From Cryptomeria japonica (taxonomy: Eukaryota; Streptophyta; Pinopsida; Cupressales; Cupressaceae), in NCBI RefSeq assembly GCF_030272615.1, contig NC_081407.1:268678075-268742074 (forward strand): 64,000 nucleotides of DNA, in the 5' to 3' direction. Each line of letters opens with the position of its first letter. Position 1 is the first letter of the stretch. This document shows positions 45,471 to 57,109 of the stretch, one piece after another. Below the pieces are notes generated by a model. That model had not been told where the DNA came from. It ran no database searches and worked only from the letters and a program-made list of their open reading frames with translations. A program made the position numbers and the translations under genes.

Positions 45471-45547
45471 AAACTTTTCACCCCCTCCCCCCCCTTGGCA
45501 TAGTAAATTAAATTATTTTTAATTTCATATTTTTTTTATTATTTAAT

Positions 45548-45674
<127 letters not shown>

Positions 45675-47289
45675 TTCAAAATTGTCTATTGTTGTTTTAG
45701 AAATTTAAATTGACATTAGTGAAAATTGATTGGAAGTTTTTACTAAGTTTGGGAAATCGTTGTAGTAAATAATTTATATCGAAATTTAGAAATTTTAGTA
45801 AACTTGATCAAATATGAATTAGATGGAAAGAAAATAAATCTTTATTCTCAAATAAATGATGGTGTTTGTTTCATTTATGATTGGCTTCGTAATTAAGTCA
45901 TATTGCAAGTCCTTTGGTTATATGTGGAATTAGACATTTTCATGTTGTCTTTCCTTTTGTGGTAATGTCTCGTGAGTAGACCGATTTTGTCCAAGTGGTT
46001 AAACCTAGATGAAAGGGTTTGTGTGGCCAAGTGTATTACTCAGTTATTTTATAACTCCCTTTGTAAGGTTGGCTTTTGTATTTTGCCTTCGAGCTCTTTT
46101 GGGATTTTGTAGTGTCATAAGGAAGAGTGGTTTTTGAGTGGGGGTCAAGCCCAAAGAGGGTAGCAGGATAACCCCTCGAAAGTTGGATAATTAAGTGATA
46201 ACCTAATAATGTATTAGGGGGTTTGGGTAGCTTAAATATTAATTAAGATTAATTATACCTCGTTCATGGTTGAGTGCTTGTACATTCTCAAGATGCAGTG
46301 GAAAGGCCTGGAATGGCAAACCAACAACCTTGTCCTCAAGAAAGGTTTGTTGGGTCCGCATGAGACTTGGATGGGGCAGGGGGTTCGGGAGAGGCTACTA
46401 GGATAACCCAAGATGGAGGTCGGGGCCTATGGAGGCCTGCTAGGATAACCATTCCAAGCTATGCGATGACACTCTTCCCTTATGTTCACTAGTGTGTAGT
46501 TTTGTTGATATCACCTAGAGTTTTATTGTGGAGTTATGTTTGTGTGTATATGCTTTAAGTGGATTACCCGATGTCATGTTTAGACCATGTGTGTATTCTT
46601 TGTAGTTTGCTAGAGGGTCTTATTTCTATTTCCTAGCACAATGGGGTGGTTCTTTTTGAGCCACATGGTCAGGTGGTAGTGCCACTTTCCATCGGGTGTT
46701 TGTTCATTCCTTCTTGCAAGATTTGGCTTCACAGGTGTTCTAGTTGCTCTTCTGGATTTGAGCATTTCATACTTCCAGTTGGATCCTATTTGTTCTTCTT
46801 GGATCATTCTTGTAGTTCTTGGACCTTATATGATCAATTGTATCAATTTTTTATGTATGCCTTCATGGCAACTTGTAATTTTGATGTAATTATTATGTAC
46901 TCTTATGAGACTTGGTGTTTTAAGTGCAATGTAATATTATGAAGATCTTGTAACGTTAAATATAATGTATTATCTTGAATGAAGCATAGAAATGTTAATG
47001 TTATCACATGTAAAGTATGAATCTATCATTGTTTAGTGTAATTAATTTCCTAATGGTTAAATTTATCTTAAGTGGATTAATTGACCTTAAGTAATATTTA
47101 GTTTAATTAAGCAATCCACGTTGGGAAAGCCTTTAGGAGTTTAAGTCAAGCCTTTTGTTTGTGTAATTTAAATGCAATGTTTATCTTAATGCATCTTTTA
47201 GTTTATTAATGTTTACAAAACAATTATTTCCACTCTTTTTCATGTGTTTTAGTTTAATCCTATAGGGTTTCTTGGTGGGGCTTTTCAAT

Positions 47290-47303
47290 TGGTATCAGAG
47301 CCC
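47290..47303 (+). other. Chromovirus primer binding site, initiator-Met tRNA type
   Basis: TGGTATCAGAGCCC has the plant iMet-complementary core TGGTATCAGAGC unchanged. It sits two bases after the LTR end. Confidence 0.9.
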
Positions 47304-47444
47304 AAGTTTTAACACTGGGTACTCTGGTTTCATTTGAGCCCATCTAACTAGACCTATTGCTAAGTCTTAGTGCTTGTGTCTTCCTTGTTAGTATCCTTGT
47401 TGTAGATCTAAACTTTTTGTTCTTGTGGTGTTGTTGTTAGGATT

Positions 47445-48860
47445 ATGGCTAGTAAGGGTAAAGGCCCTGCTCATGGTTGTGATCGTGGAAGAGGTAGAGG
47501 TCATGGTCGTAGGGAAGGCTTTCAAAATCCTTCACCTCAACCTACTCATGAGAGTGTTGAGAAGCTTCAGTCAGTTCACCGGAGTGAGCACAAGGATGCT
47601 AGTCAGCATAGTGAGCAACCTATTATTCAACCGGTCCCTAAGAGGGAAGAGTTGTGTTAGATGTTCCAAGAGGTCTTGTCTCGACTAGGCCCTGGACCTA
47701 AGGCTGAGCAGTAGGGCAATATGCAGTTCGGGGAATCTCACTAGCATGAGCATGTGGAGAGAGAGAGAGGGAGAGGTCCCCTAGGAGGAGAGAGTATGCA
47801 GTTGACCAGGAGGTAGTAGTTGTTGGTCACATGAGGGATTTGTTGAGATCCTCCCCTCCTACTTTTGATGGTTCAAGCAATGGACTAGAGGTCAAGACCT
47901 GGCTTATAGATTTGGATAGGTGTTTTTCCACGCATCCTTATGGCAGTAACACCAAGGCAAGATGCACCGTCATGCATCTCAGATATTTTTCTTCCACCTG
48001 GTGGAGACTTGAGGAGCAGAAGATCAATGTGGATATAGGTTCATCGACATGGGAGTTATTTCTGGAGAGGTTCAGGGCTTGCTTCCTTTCAGTTCAGTGG
48101 AGGCAGCATCGTGTAGACAAGTTCCATGAGTTGCGCCAGTTGGGGATGAATGTAGAGCAGTATGAGCATATATTTTACGAGCTCAAGCAGTATGTCGATA
48201 TAGGGAATGATGAGGTGATGTTGGTACAACACTTCATGAGGGATCTGAATGACCATATCAGTGGAGGAGTTCAGGTGTTTGATCCAACATCTGTAGAAAT
48301 AGCCATAGCGAAAGCTCAACTGGTAGAGCATAATCTATCATGTGCACATGATGGTCAACCAGGGGTTCAAATTGGCAGTGCACCTTTTGGTGGATCTAGG
48401 GCTAGAGGTAGTCAGTCTCAGGTTGTTGCACCATTTAGGAGTTTTTAGACACCCGCCAAGGGTGGTCAATAGTAGTAGCAGCAGCATAAGTTCCAACCTA
48501 GGCCGAAGTAGTTTCAGGGTCATCATGGGGGTAATCCTTAGTTTAGGAAGGATAGGAACTGGCAGCAAGCTAGGCAGAGTTTTGCAGGACAGTCCTCATA
48601 GAGTGTTTCTCAGGCCCCTAGTAGGGGTAGTTTTCAACAGTCTAGTGGGTTGGCTGGAGGTAGAGGACTTGACAGAGGAGCACGTTTCTCCTGTGGTCAG
48701 TATGGCCACATAGGTGCACATTACCCTCAGAGATTACATTAGATAGCTAGTCAGAGACCATCAGCTACAGAGCCTACTATTGGGGATGCAGGACAATCTC
48801 ACAGATTTTTTGCAAGGGTTGATAACTGTCAGATAGAGCATTAGGGAACTATGATTTAGA
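47445..48860 (+). pseudogene. Chromovirus gag, broken
   Basis: It begins MASKGKGPAHGCDRGRGRG at ATG 47445. After several TAG stops and a frameshift the Gag core runs 47831-48448 (PPTFDGSSNGLEVKTWL, FRACFLSVQWRQHRVDKFHE). A Gln/Gly/Arg-rich tail follows, then a knuckle reading FSCGQYGHIGAHY near 48690 with its last Cys lost. Most stops are TAG in Gln-rich runs, such as 48471-48476. Confidence 0.8.
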
Positions 48861-48868
48861 CCACAGGT

Positions 48869-51800
48869 GTGTTGGGTGGTATATCTATTTTAGTACTATT
48901 TGATTCGGGTGCTTCTAATTCCTTTATAGCTTCCTCCATTGTGGAGTGGTGTGGGCTCGCGTTTGCTAGACAAATGGATAGGTGGCAAGTATATTTGGCT
49001 ACTCGTTTTCATGTGGTCGTAGATTCCTTCATTCCTAGGTGTGAGTTGTACCTAGGGCCCTTTGCTACCATAGTTGACCTTCGAGTCATTCCCTTGGGGT
49101 CTTATGGAGTTGTGTTGGGGATGGATTGGTTAGCATCAGATAGTGCTAGTGTGGTTTGTCATCAGAAGACAATAGAGTGTTTAGATGACCATGGCAGGAA
49201 AGTGGAGATAGTTGGGATTCATAGACCGATATCCCTCTGTATGATATTTGCTATGCAGCTTAAGCAGTATATGTGTGAGGGTTTCCATCTTTTTGTTGTT
49301 TCTCTCAAGGACTTGGATGAGGAAAGGAGTCAGGAAGTTACTTTTGATAGTCACCCTCTTCTTCAGGAGTATGTCGATGTGTTCCCTAGTGAAATTCCTG
49401 CTATGCCTTCAAAACGAGATATAGACATTCACATTGACTTAGTTCTTGGAGCGGAACCTATCTTGAGAGAACTGTATCGGATCACCACTTAGCAGTTGAA
49501 TGAGTTAAATTTGCAAATGGAGGAATTGTTGGCCAAGGGGTTCATTCATCCTAGTATTTCTCCTTGGGGTGCGCCAGTTATCTTCATGAAGAAGAAGGAT
49601 GGTTCCCTTCGATTATGCATTGACTACCAACAGTTGAATAAGGTGACCATCAGGAATCGGTATCCATTGCCTCGTATAGATGATCTCTTCGATTAGGTAA
49701 AGGGAGCCAAGGGGTTCTCTAAGATCAATCTGAAAGAAAGGTATCATCAGCTGTGAATCCATGATGTAGACTTCATAGGACGACCTTTCGTACCCATTAT
49801 GGTCACTATGAGTTCACAATGGTGTCATTTGGGTTGATGAATGTGCCTTCAGTGTTCATGAACCTCATGAATGGGGTTTTCTACACCTATCTTGATCAGT
49901 TTGTCCTTGTGTTCTTGGATGATATTTTGATTTACTCTAGAACCATGGAGGATCATGAGGACCATTTGAGGCAAGTATTGCAGTGTTTGGGGGAGAATCA
50001 TCTTTATGCCAACTTGGCAAAGTGTGATTTCTTCCAATCAGAGGTGAATTATCTCAGTCATGTAGTTTCAAGAGAAGGTGTATCCGTAGATCCTTCTGAG
50101 ATCCAAGTCATTGTAGATTGTCCAGCGCTGACTAATGTTTCTGAAGTTCAGAGTTTTATGGGCTTGGCTAAATACTATCATCGTTTTGTTCAAATTTTTT
50201 CTCGGATAGGTCACCTGATCACTACTCTTCAAAGGAAAGGGAAGAAGTATGTTTGGTCAGAGTAGTGTGAGATAGCCTTTCATACTCTGAAGGAACTCCT
50301 TGTTAGTGCGCCAATTTTGGCAGATACTAATCCATCTAGGGATTTCATGATTTGTACAGATGCCTCTCTAGAAGGCATAGGAGCAATGCTCATGCAGGAT
50401 GGTCGTGTGGTAGCATATGAGTCTCACAAACTCAAGGATCATGATCTGAAATATCCCATTCATTACTTAGAGTTGGTAGCTATTGTTCATGCTTTAGTCA
50501 GGTGGCAACATTTTCTGTTAGGGTGTCGGTTTGAGCTGCACAGTGATCATCGTAGCTTTCAGTATATTTTTACTCAGCCAAACTTGAACTCTCGATAGCA
50601 GAGATGGATGGAATTCCTCTATGAATATGATTTTGAGGTTCAATATATTAGGGGAAAGAGAATGTAGTGGTAGATTCATTGAGTCGTAGATGGTATGAGG
50701 TTGCAAAATTGTCCCTTGGGGTAGATTTGAGAGAGAGAATCTTTGGGATTCTTCCATAGGACACCTAGTATCAGGAGGTTAGAGTCATGATTGAGACTGG
50801 AACACCCTTAGAGGGCAAATATTCTGGATATAACCTTGAGGAAAATGGTCTTCTTCTACATCTTGGGTGGATCTATGTACATCCATTGGATAGACTTCAT
50901 ACTTTGATCATGACTAAGGCCCATCGTGCACCTTACTCGGCACATCCTTGTGTCAAGAAGATGCACATAGATCTGAGATAGATATATCATTGGGGTGGCA
51001 TGAAATGTGACATTACTAATTTTGTGTCAAAGTGTTTGGAGTGTTAGCGGGTTAAGGCTGAGCATCAGCGCTCTGCAGGGCTTTTACAGACTAATCTGGT
51101 GCCGGATTGGAAATGGGACATCATTTCCGTTGTTGACGGATTGACTAAAGTTTCTCATTTTGTTCCGATTAGATCTTCTTATATAGCACCAGTGGTGGCA
51201 CGAGTTTTCATGAAAGATGTGGTGAGGTTACATGGTATTCCTAGGCGGATCATTTCTGATAGGGATCTTGTCTTTACTTCAACATTGTGAACCTCACTTC
51301 AGCATGCGTTAGGGACCCAGTTGAACTTTAGTTCAGCTTATCACCCAGAGACCGACGGTCAGACTAAGTGCGTGAATCAGGTTTTGGAGGACATGCTTCA
51401 CATGTATGTTATGGACCAACAATCACGCTGAGAGGACTATCTTTATCTTGTGGAGTTTTCTTATAACAATGGATATCATAGCTCCATAGGTATGTCTCCC
51501 TTCCAGGCATTGTATGGTCGTCATTTTCATACTCCTTTGAGTTGGGATCGGTTAGAGGAAAAGGTGTGTAAAGGTCCAGATATGCTTCGAGAGATGGAGT
51601 AGCAGGTTGAGTGGATTTGTGAGCATTTGGTAGCAGTGTAGGATAGACAGAAGAAGTATGTCGATGCTCATAGAGTGGATCGTCAATTTTTTGTTGGAGA
51701 CCAAGTATTCTTGAGAGTGCGTCTGCAAAAGAGTCTAATCCATTATGGAAAGGGTTCTAAGTTTGCGCCTCACTTTGTTGGCCCTTTTGAGATCCTTGAG

Positions 51801-52106
51801 AGGATAGGACCTGCTGCCTACCATCTTGCCTTGCCACTGAGGCTATCCCGCATCCACGATGTCTTTCATGTTTATGTTCTTAGACCATAGCATCCCAATG
51901 TGACCCATGTTCTTAATTGGAATGCATTGCAAGTCAAGGACGGACAACTTTCCATGGAGCCCATGTGCATTCTTCAGCATCGGGGTTTGACCCTCAAGGG
52001 TCGTACCATCGACCAGGTAAGGGTCATATGGGACCCAACTAATGAGACCTCAGCTACGTGGATAGATACAAGGAAGATGAGAGAGCTTTATCCATGTCTA
52101 TTTTAG
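48869..52106 (+). pseudogene. Chromovirus pol: protease, RT, RNase H, integrase, chromodomain-like tail
   Basis: Protease LFDSGASNSF is at 48896-48925. RT has [20 protein letters not shown] near 49560 and catalytic FLDDILIYSR near 49915. RNase H has CTDASLEGIGAML near 50352. Integrase has DxxSVVDGLTKVSHF near 51120, SDRDLVF near 51257 and YHPETDGQT near 51340. A tail with RVIWDPTNETSATW and MRELYPCLF (52020-52106) matches the chromodomain-type C-terminus. The frame is broken about fifteen times, mostly by TAG, also TGA at 49755, 51289 and 51429. It cannot make a working polyprotein. Confidence 0.88.
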
Positions 52107-52130
52107 GCTTCCGAGAGTAAGCCTAGTCTT

Positions 52131-52141
52131 GGGGGGGAGGA
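52131..52141 (+). other. Chromovirus polypurine tract
   Basis: GGGGGGGAGGA is followed by the LTR start TGTAGTACCCC. Confidence 0.85.
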
Positions 52142-52647
52142 TGTAGTACCCCTCCCTCGATCAGACTTTTTCGATACTTATTTTGACCATGGTTGACTTT
52201 TCAGTGGTTATTGTGGATACACTATGTGGTGATGTTTTATTCAAATATTATGCTATGTTGGATTATGCTTTGATTTGAGATTCAGTGAATGTTGATTATG
52301 CTTTATTTTCTTATGGATGATTAGATGTTAATTTTATTATGTTTTATTGACCGTGGACTAACACATTTACCTTATGCATGAGATGCTTTATGTATATGTC
52401 ATCATGTATGTGTGGAAATTGTATGGGGTACGAGGAGATGATTTCTCGTCATGTACTTCGGTGAGACACAGAAAGTCACGATTCTCCTTCACCGATGTGT
52501 TTACCGTGTTTGTATATGTGTGTGTGTGTGTGTGTGTGTGCTTCAGTGATGCAGGAATTGCAGGTACATGGTACTAACTTCACCTGGTTCCACAGGTCTG
52601 AGCGTACCTAATTAATCTCATGGAAGTGGAGGAGATAGTCTTAAGGC

Positions 52648-55050
52648 CCTAAATTTCATCCTTAGCCTTACTCGGTAGTGAGCATTGTTAATCTTCTGTC
52701 AACCTTCCCAATGTTGGTATGCGGGTCATGTCTTTACTTTGTATAGTTAAGTTTGTGTGTTATGCGCTGTGGGACTTTATTAATTCTCTTCTAGCGTTAT
52801 TTAATGAAAAATTAATTATTAATACCTTAGGGTTATTAATAATTAATGAGTATTACTTTTATAAATTAAATTAAGAATAAAGTATTATAGGCACCTTTGT
52901 ATGGTTAAACAAATAAATCAATTATTCTTCGTTGTTTAGTTAAATTAATTGTTTAAGATTTATCACATAGTAGATGTGTATTGTGTTTTGTTTATTAAAA
53001 AAAAGAAAGTCTTTTTTTCTTACTTTTGGTAATTAAAATATCTATTGACTTTTTGATGTGTGAGGAATTTAAATTCAAATTAAAAAAATTTAAATGTTTT
53101 GATTTTGGGAGAAAAGCATTTTCATTTAATTTTTGCATTTTAGAAACGGGGAAATTTATTAAGGAAAAGAATTTTTCCCTAAGAGATATTTTTGTTTTTG
53201 TTTTTACAGTTCTTGGAACTAAGTTTTTTTTCATGGTTATACTTAAAAAAAAAATTATTAATTTTTTTTTTTAAGTGGGTTTCCCCACTGTGGGAGCCAT
53301 GACAATGGCTTCCCCACAATAGTGGGTAGCCAATGTCGTGGCTTACCCACAGGCTGGTGGAACCCACAACGTGGGCAGTAAGTAGGCTGGTGGGTGGTAA
53401 GCAAGCTGGTGGAACCCAAAGCATTTTCATTTAATTTTTGCAATTTAGAAAAGGGGAAATTTCTTAAGGAAAAGAATTTTGCCCTAAGAGATATTTTTTG
53501 GGGCAAAATCCTTTATATTTGGGAATTTCTCCAGTTTATGCAGACTTTTCTTTTTGGGAAAATTGAGTTGAAAAATTGGTGAAAGGTTGATTTGGTGGAG
53601 AGCTTTGGGATTCATCTTCAAATTTCTTCCAGCAATAGCTTGTAAGGTTGGATTTTAAACTTCTATTTTAGCATTTTAATGCTGATAATGAACTCCTCAT
53701 GATTTGTTTGTGTGTGCTATGTTTTGAAGAGGAATTTATTGTAGTATTTTGTAGCAAAGTAAAAAGGGTTTGAATTTTATTTTGGCAATGGAAGTTTCCT
53801 ATTAGTTTGTTTTTATATCTCCATGAAAGTATTAGATTTGGAGATTAAAAGGAAATATATTTTTCTTGGTAAAATCTGGGTTTGAGAATTTTTTAATTTA
53901 AAAACTTTTGTTTAGAATGAAAACAATATATGTTTTATTAATTTTTAAACATGAGGGTTATGCTGCTGAAATTTTTATTTTATAGATCTAGGAATTTTAA
54001 TTTTTATTATTGTTTTTGTTTTTACAGTTCTTGGAACTGAGTTTTTTTTCATGGTTACATTTTTTTTTTTTTAAATTATTAATTTTTTTTTGTAAGTGGG
54101 TTTCCCCACTGTGGGAGCCACGACAATGGCTTCCCCACAGTAGTGGGTAGCCAACCCACAGGCTGGTGGAACCCACAGCGTGGGCTCCAGACTTTTCACC
54201 CCCCTCCACCCCCCCTAAATTTCATCATTAGCCTTGCTCGGTAGTGAGCATTGTCAGTCTTCTGTCAACCTTCCCAATGTTGGTATGCGGGTCAATTATT
54301 CTTCGTTGTTTAGTTAAATTAATTGTTTAAGATTTATCACATAGTAGATGTGTATTGTGTTTTGTTTATTAAGAAAAAAAGGTCTTTTTTTCTTACTTTT
54401 GGTAATTAAAATATCTATTGGCTTTTTGGTGTGAGGAATTTAAATTCAAATTAAAAAAATTTAAATGTTTTGATTTTGGGAGAAAAGCATTTTCATTTAA
54501 TTTTTGCATTTTAGAAAAGGGGAAATTTCTTAAGGAAAAGAATTTTGCCCTAAGAGATATTTTTTTGGGCAAAATCCTTTATATTTGAGAATTTCTCCAG
54601 TTTATGCAGACTTTTCTTTTTGGGAAAATTGAGTTGAAAAATTGGTGAAAGGTTGATTTGGTGGAGAGCTTTGGGATTCATCTTCAAATTTGTTCCAGGA
54701 ATAGCTTGTAAGGTTGGATTTTAAACTTCTATTTTAGCATTTTAATGCTGATAATTAACTCCTCGCGATTTGTTTGTGTGTGCTATGTTTTGAAGAGGAA
54801 TTTATTGTAGTATTTTGTAGCAAACTAAAAAGGGTTTGAATTTTATTTGGCAATGGAAATTCCCTTTAGTTTGTTTTTATATCTCCATGAAAGTCTTAGA
54901 TTTGGAGAGTAAAAGGAAATATATTTTTCTTGGTTAAATATGGGTTTGAGAATTTTTGAATTTAAAAACTTTATCTTTTGCTGTGATTGAGAAAAAAAAA
55001 CAATGGGAAATTAGTTCTGCTATGGTTGCAGATAAAGTTTGTGGGCAACA
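52648..55050 (+). repeat. Internal duplication in chromovirus 3' LTR
   Basis: A block starting CTAAATTTCATC is near 52648 and again near 54214. The CAATTATTCTTCG block is near 52919 and 54294. AAAGCATTTTCATTTAATTT occurs at about 53113, 53419 and 54485. The GTGGGTTTCCCCACTGTGGG block is near 53275 and 54097. Each occurs once in the 5' LTR. A tandem duplication of about 1.4-1.6 kb followed by deletions would explain the order. Confidence 0.8.
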
Positions 55051-55069
55051 AATGTTTTATTAATTTTTA

Positions 55070-55208
55070 AACAATGAGACAAATACAACCAATGGAAGAC
55101 CAAGAGTCACAACTTAGAATTCTACACAAAGGTGTCCCTCATGGGAGTTGAACTTGGGTCTCCACATTGAGAACTCAATGCTTTAACCAACTAAGCTCAA
55201 CCCCTTGG
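55070..55208 (-). mobile_element. tRNA-derived SINE-like insert
   Basis: On the minus strand TTGAGCTTAGTTGG (55200-55187) fits a polymerase III A box and AAGTTCAACTCCC (55155-55143) fits a B box, spaced as in tRNA genes. GCTT/AAGC and CATTGA/TCAATG stems resemble D and anticodon arms. The segment is absent at the matching place in the 5' LTR (near 45110-45125). The tail and target duplication are not clear. It could be a tRNA pseudogene instead. Confidence 0.6.
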
Positions 55209-55347
55209 ACTTTTTTTTATATTATTATTTAAAATATTAACATATATATTATATGTTTGGAAAATGAGATTAGATAATTTTGTTTAAAAAAATATATATC
55301 AAATTAAAAAATATATATTTATATATATACACACACACACAGATATA

Positions 55348-55350
<3 letters not shown>

Positions 55351-55395
<45 letters not shown>

Positions 55396-55407
55396 TGTGT
55401 GTGTGTG
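55351..55407. repeat. TG microsatellite in chromovirus 3' LTR
   Basis: A TG run of about 57 bp has one A interruption and is preceded by AC and AT repeats. It is the counterpart of 45561-45673, half its length. Confidence 0.9.
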
Positions 55408-57109
55408 ATTCAAAATTGTCTATTGTTGTTTTAGAATTTTAAATTGACTTTAGTGAAAATTGATTGGAAGTTTTTATTGAGTTTGAGAAATCATTGTTAG
55501 TAAATGATTTATATCGAAATTTAGAAATTTTAGTAGACTTGGTCAAATATGAGTTAGATGGAAAGCAAATAAATCTTTATTCTGAAATAAATGATGGTGT
55601 TTGTTTCATTTATGATTGCCTTCATAATTAAGTCATATTGCAAGTCCTTTGGTTATATGTGGAATTAGACATTTTCATGTTGTCTTTCCTTTTGTGGTCG
55701 CGTCTCGTGAGTAGACCGATTTGTCAAAGTGGTCAAACCTAGATGAAAGGGTTTGTGTGGCCAAGTGTATTACTCAGTTATTTTTTAACTCCCTTTGTAA
55801 GGTTGGCTTTTGTATTTTGCCTTGAGGTTCTTTTGGGATTTTGTAGTGTCATAAGGAAGAGTGGCTTTCGAGTGGAGGTCGGGCCCAAAGAGGCTAGCAG
55901 GATAACTTCTCAAAAGTTGGATAATTAAGTGATAACCTAATAATGTATTAAAGGGTTTGGGTATCTTAAACATTAATTAAGATTAATTTTACCCCGCTCA
56001 TGGTTGAGTGCTTGTACAAACTCGGGATGCAGTGGGAAGGCCTGGAATGACAAACCAACAACCTTGTCCTCATGAAAGATTTGTTTGGTCCGCATGAGAC
56101 TTGGATGGGGTTGGGGGTTTGAGAGAGGCTACTAGGATAACCCAAAATGGGGGTCGGAGCCTATGGAGGCCTACCAGGAGAACCATTCCAAACTATGTGA
56201 TGACACTCTTCCCTTATCTTCACTAGTGTGTAGTTTTGTTGATATCACCTAGAGTTTTATTATGGAGTCATGTTTGTGTGTATATGCTTTAAGTGGATCA
56301 CCCAATGTAATTTTTAGATCATTTGTACATTCTTTGTAGTTTGCTAGAGAATCTTTTTGCTATCTCCTAGACCGGTGGGTGGTTCTTTTTGAACCACACG
56401 GTCGGGTGGTAGTGCCACTTTCCATTGGGTGTTTGTTTGTTCCTTCTTGCGAGAGTTGGCTTCACAAGTGGTCCAGTTGCTCTTCTGGATTCGAGTATTT
56501 CGTACTTCTAGTTGGATCCTATTTGTTCTTCTTGGATCATTCTTGTAGTTCTTGGATCATTCTTGTAGTTCTTGGACCTTATATGGTCAGTTGTATCAAT
56601 TGTTTATGTATGCCTTCATGGCAAGTTGTAATTATTATGCAATCATTATGTACTCTTATGAGACTCGGTGTTTTATGTGCAATGTAATATTATGAAGATC
56701 TTGTGATGTTAAATGTAATATATTATGATGAGAATTAGATGGTAGGATTTTTATCTATAATTTAGAATCATTGATGTAATGTAAATAAATGTATTATCTT
56801 GAATGAAGCGTAGAAATGTTAGTGTTTTCGCATGCAAAGTATGAATCTATCATTGTTTACTGTAATTAAGTTCCTAATGGTTAAATTTATCTTAAGTGGA
56901 TTAATTGACCTTAAGTAATGTTTAGTTTAATTAAGTAATCCACGTTGGGAAACCCTTTAGGAGTTTAAGTTAAGTCTTTCGTTTGTGCAATTTAAATGCA
57001 ATGTTTATCTAAATGCATCTTTTAGTTTATTAATGTTTAAAAAAATTATTTCCACTCATTTTCATGTGTTTTAGTTTAATCCTTTAGGGTTTCTTGGCAG
57101 GCCATTACA

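Larger units (their letters stand above)
52142..57109 (+). repeat. Chromovirus 3' LTR, 4968 bp with internal duplications
   Basis: It matches the 5' LTR in order and ends GGCCATTACA. It lacks the solo LTR but has a duplicated middle (52648-55050) and a SINE (about 55070-55208). Confidence 0.88.

Noticed and set aside
55143-55208. Functional tRNA gene
   Set aside because: A and B box-like motifs are present, but the acceptor arm does not pair well and the anticodon arm is irregular. A SINE or pseudogene fits better.
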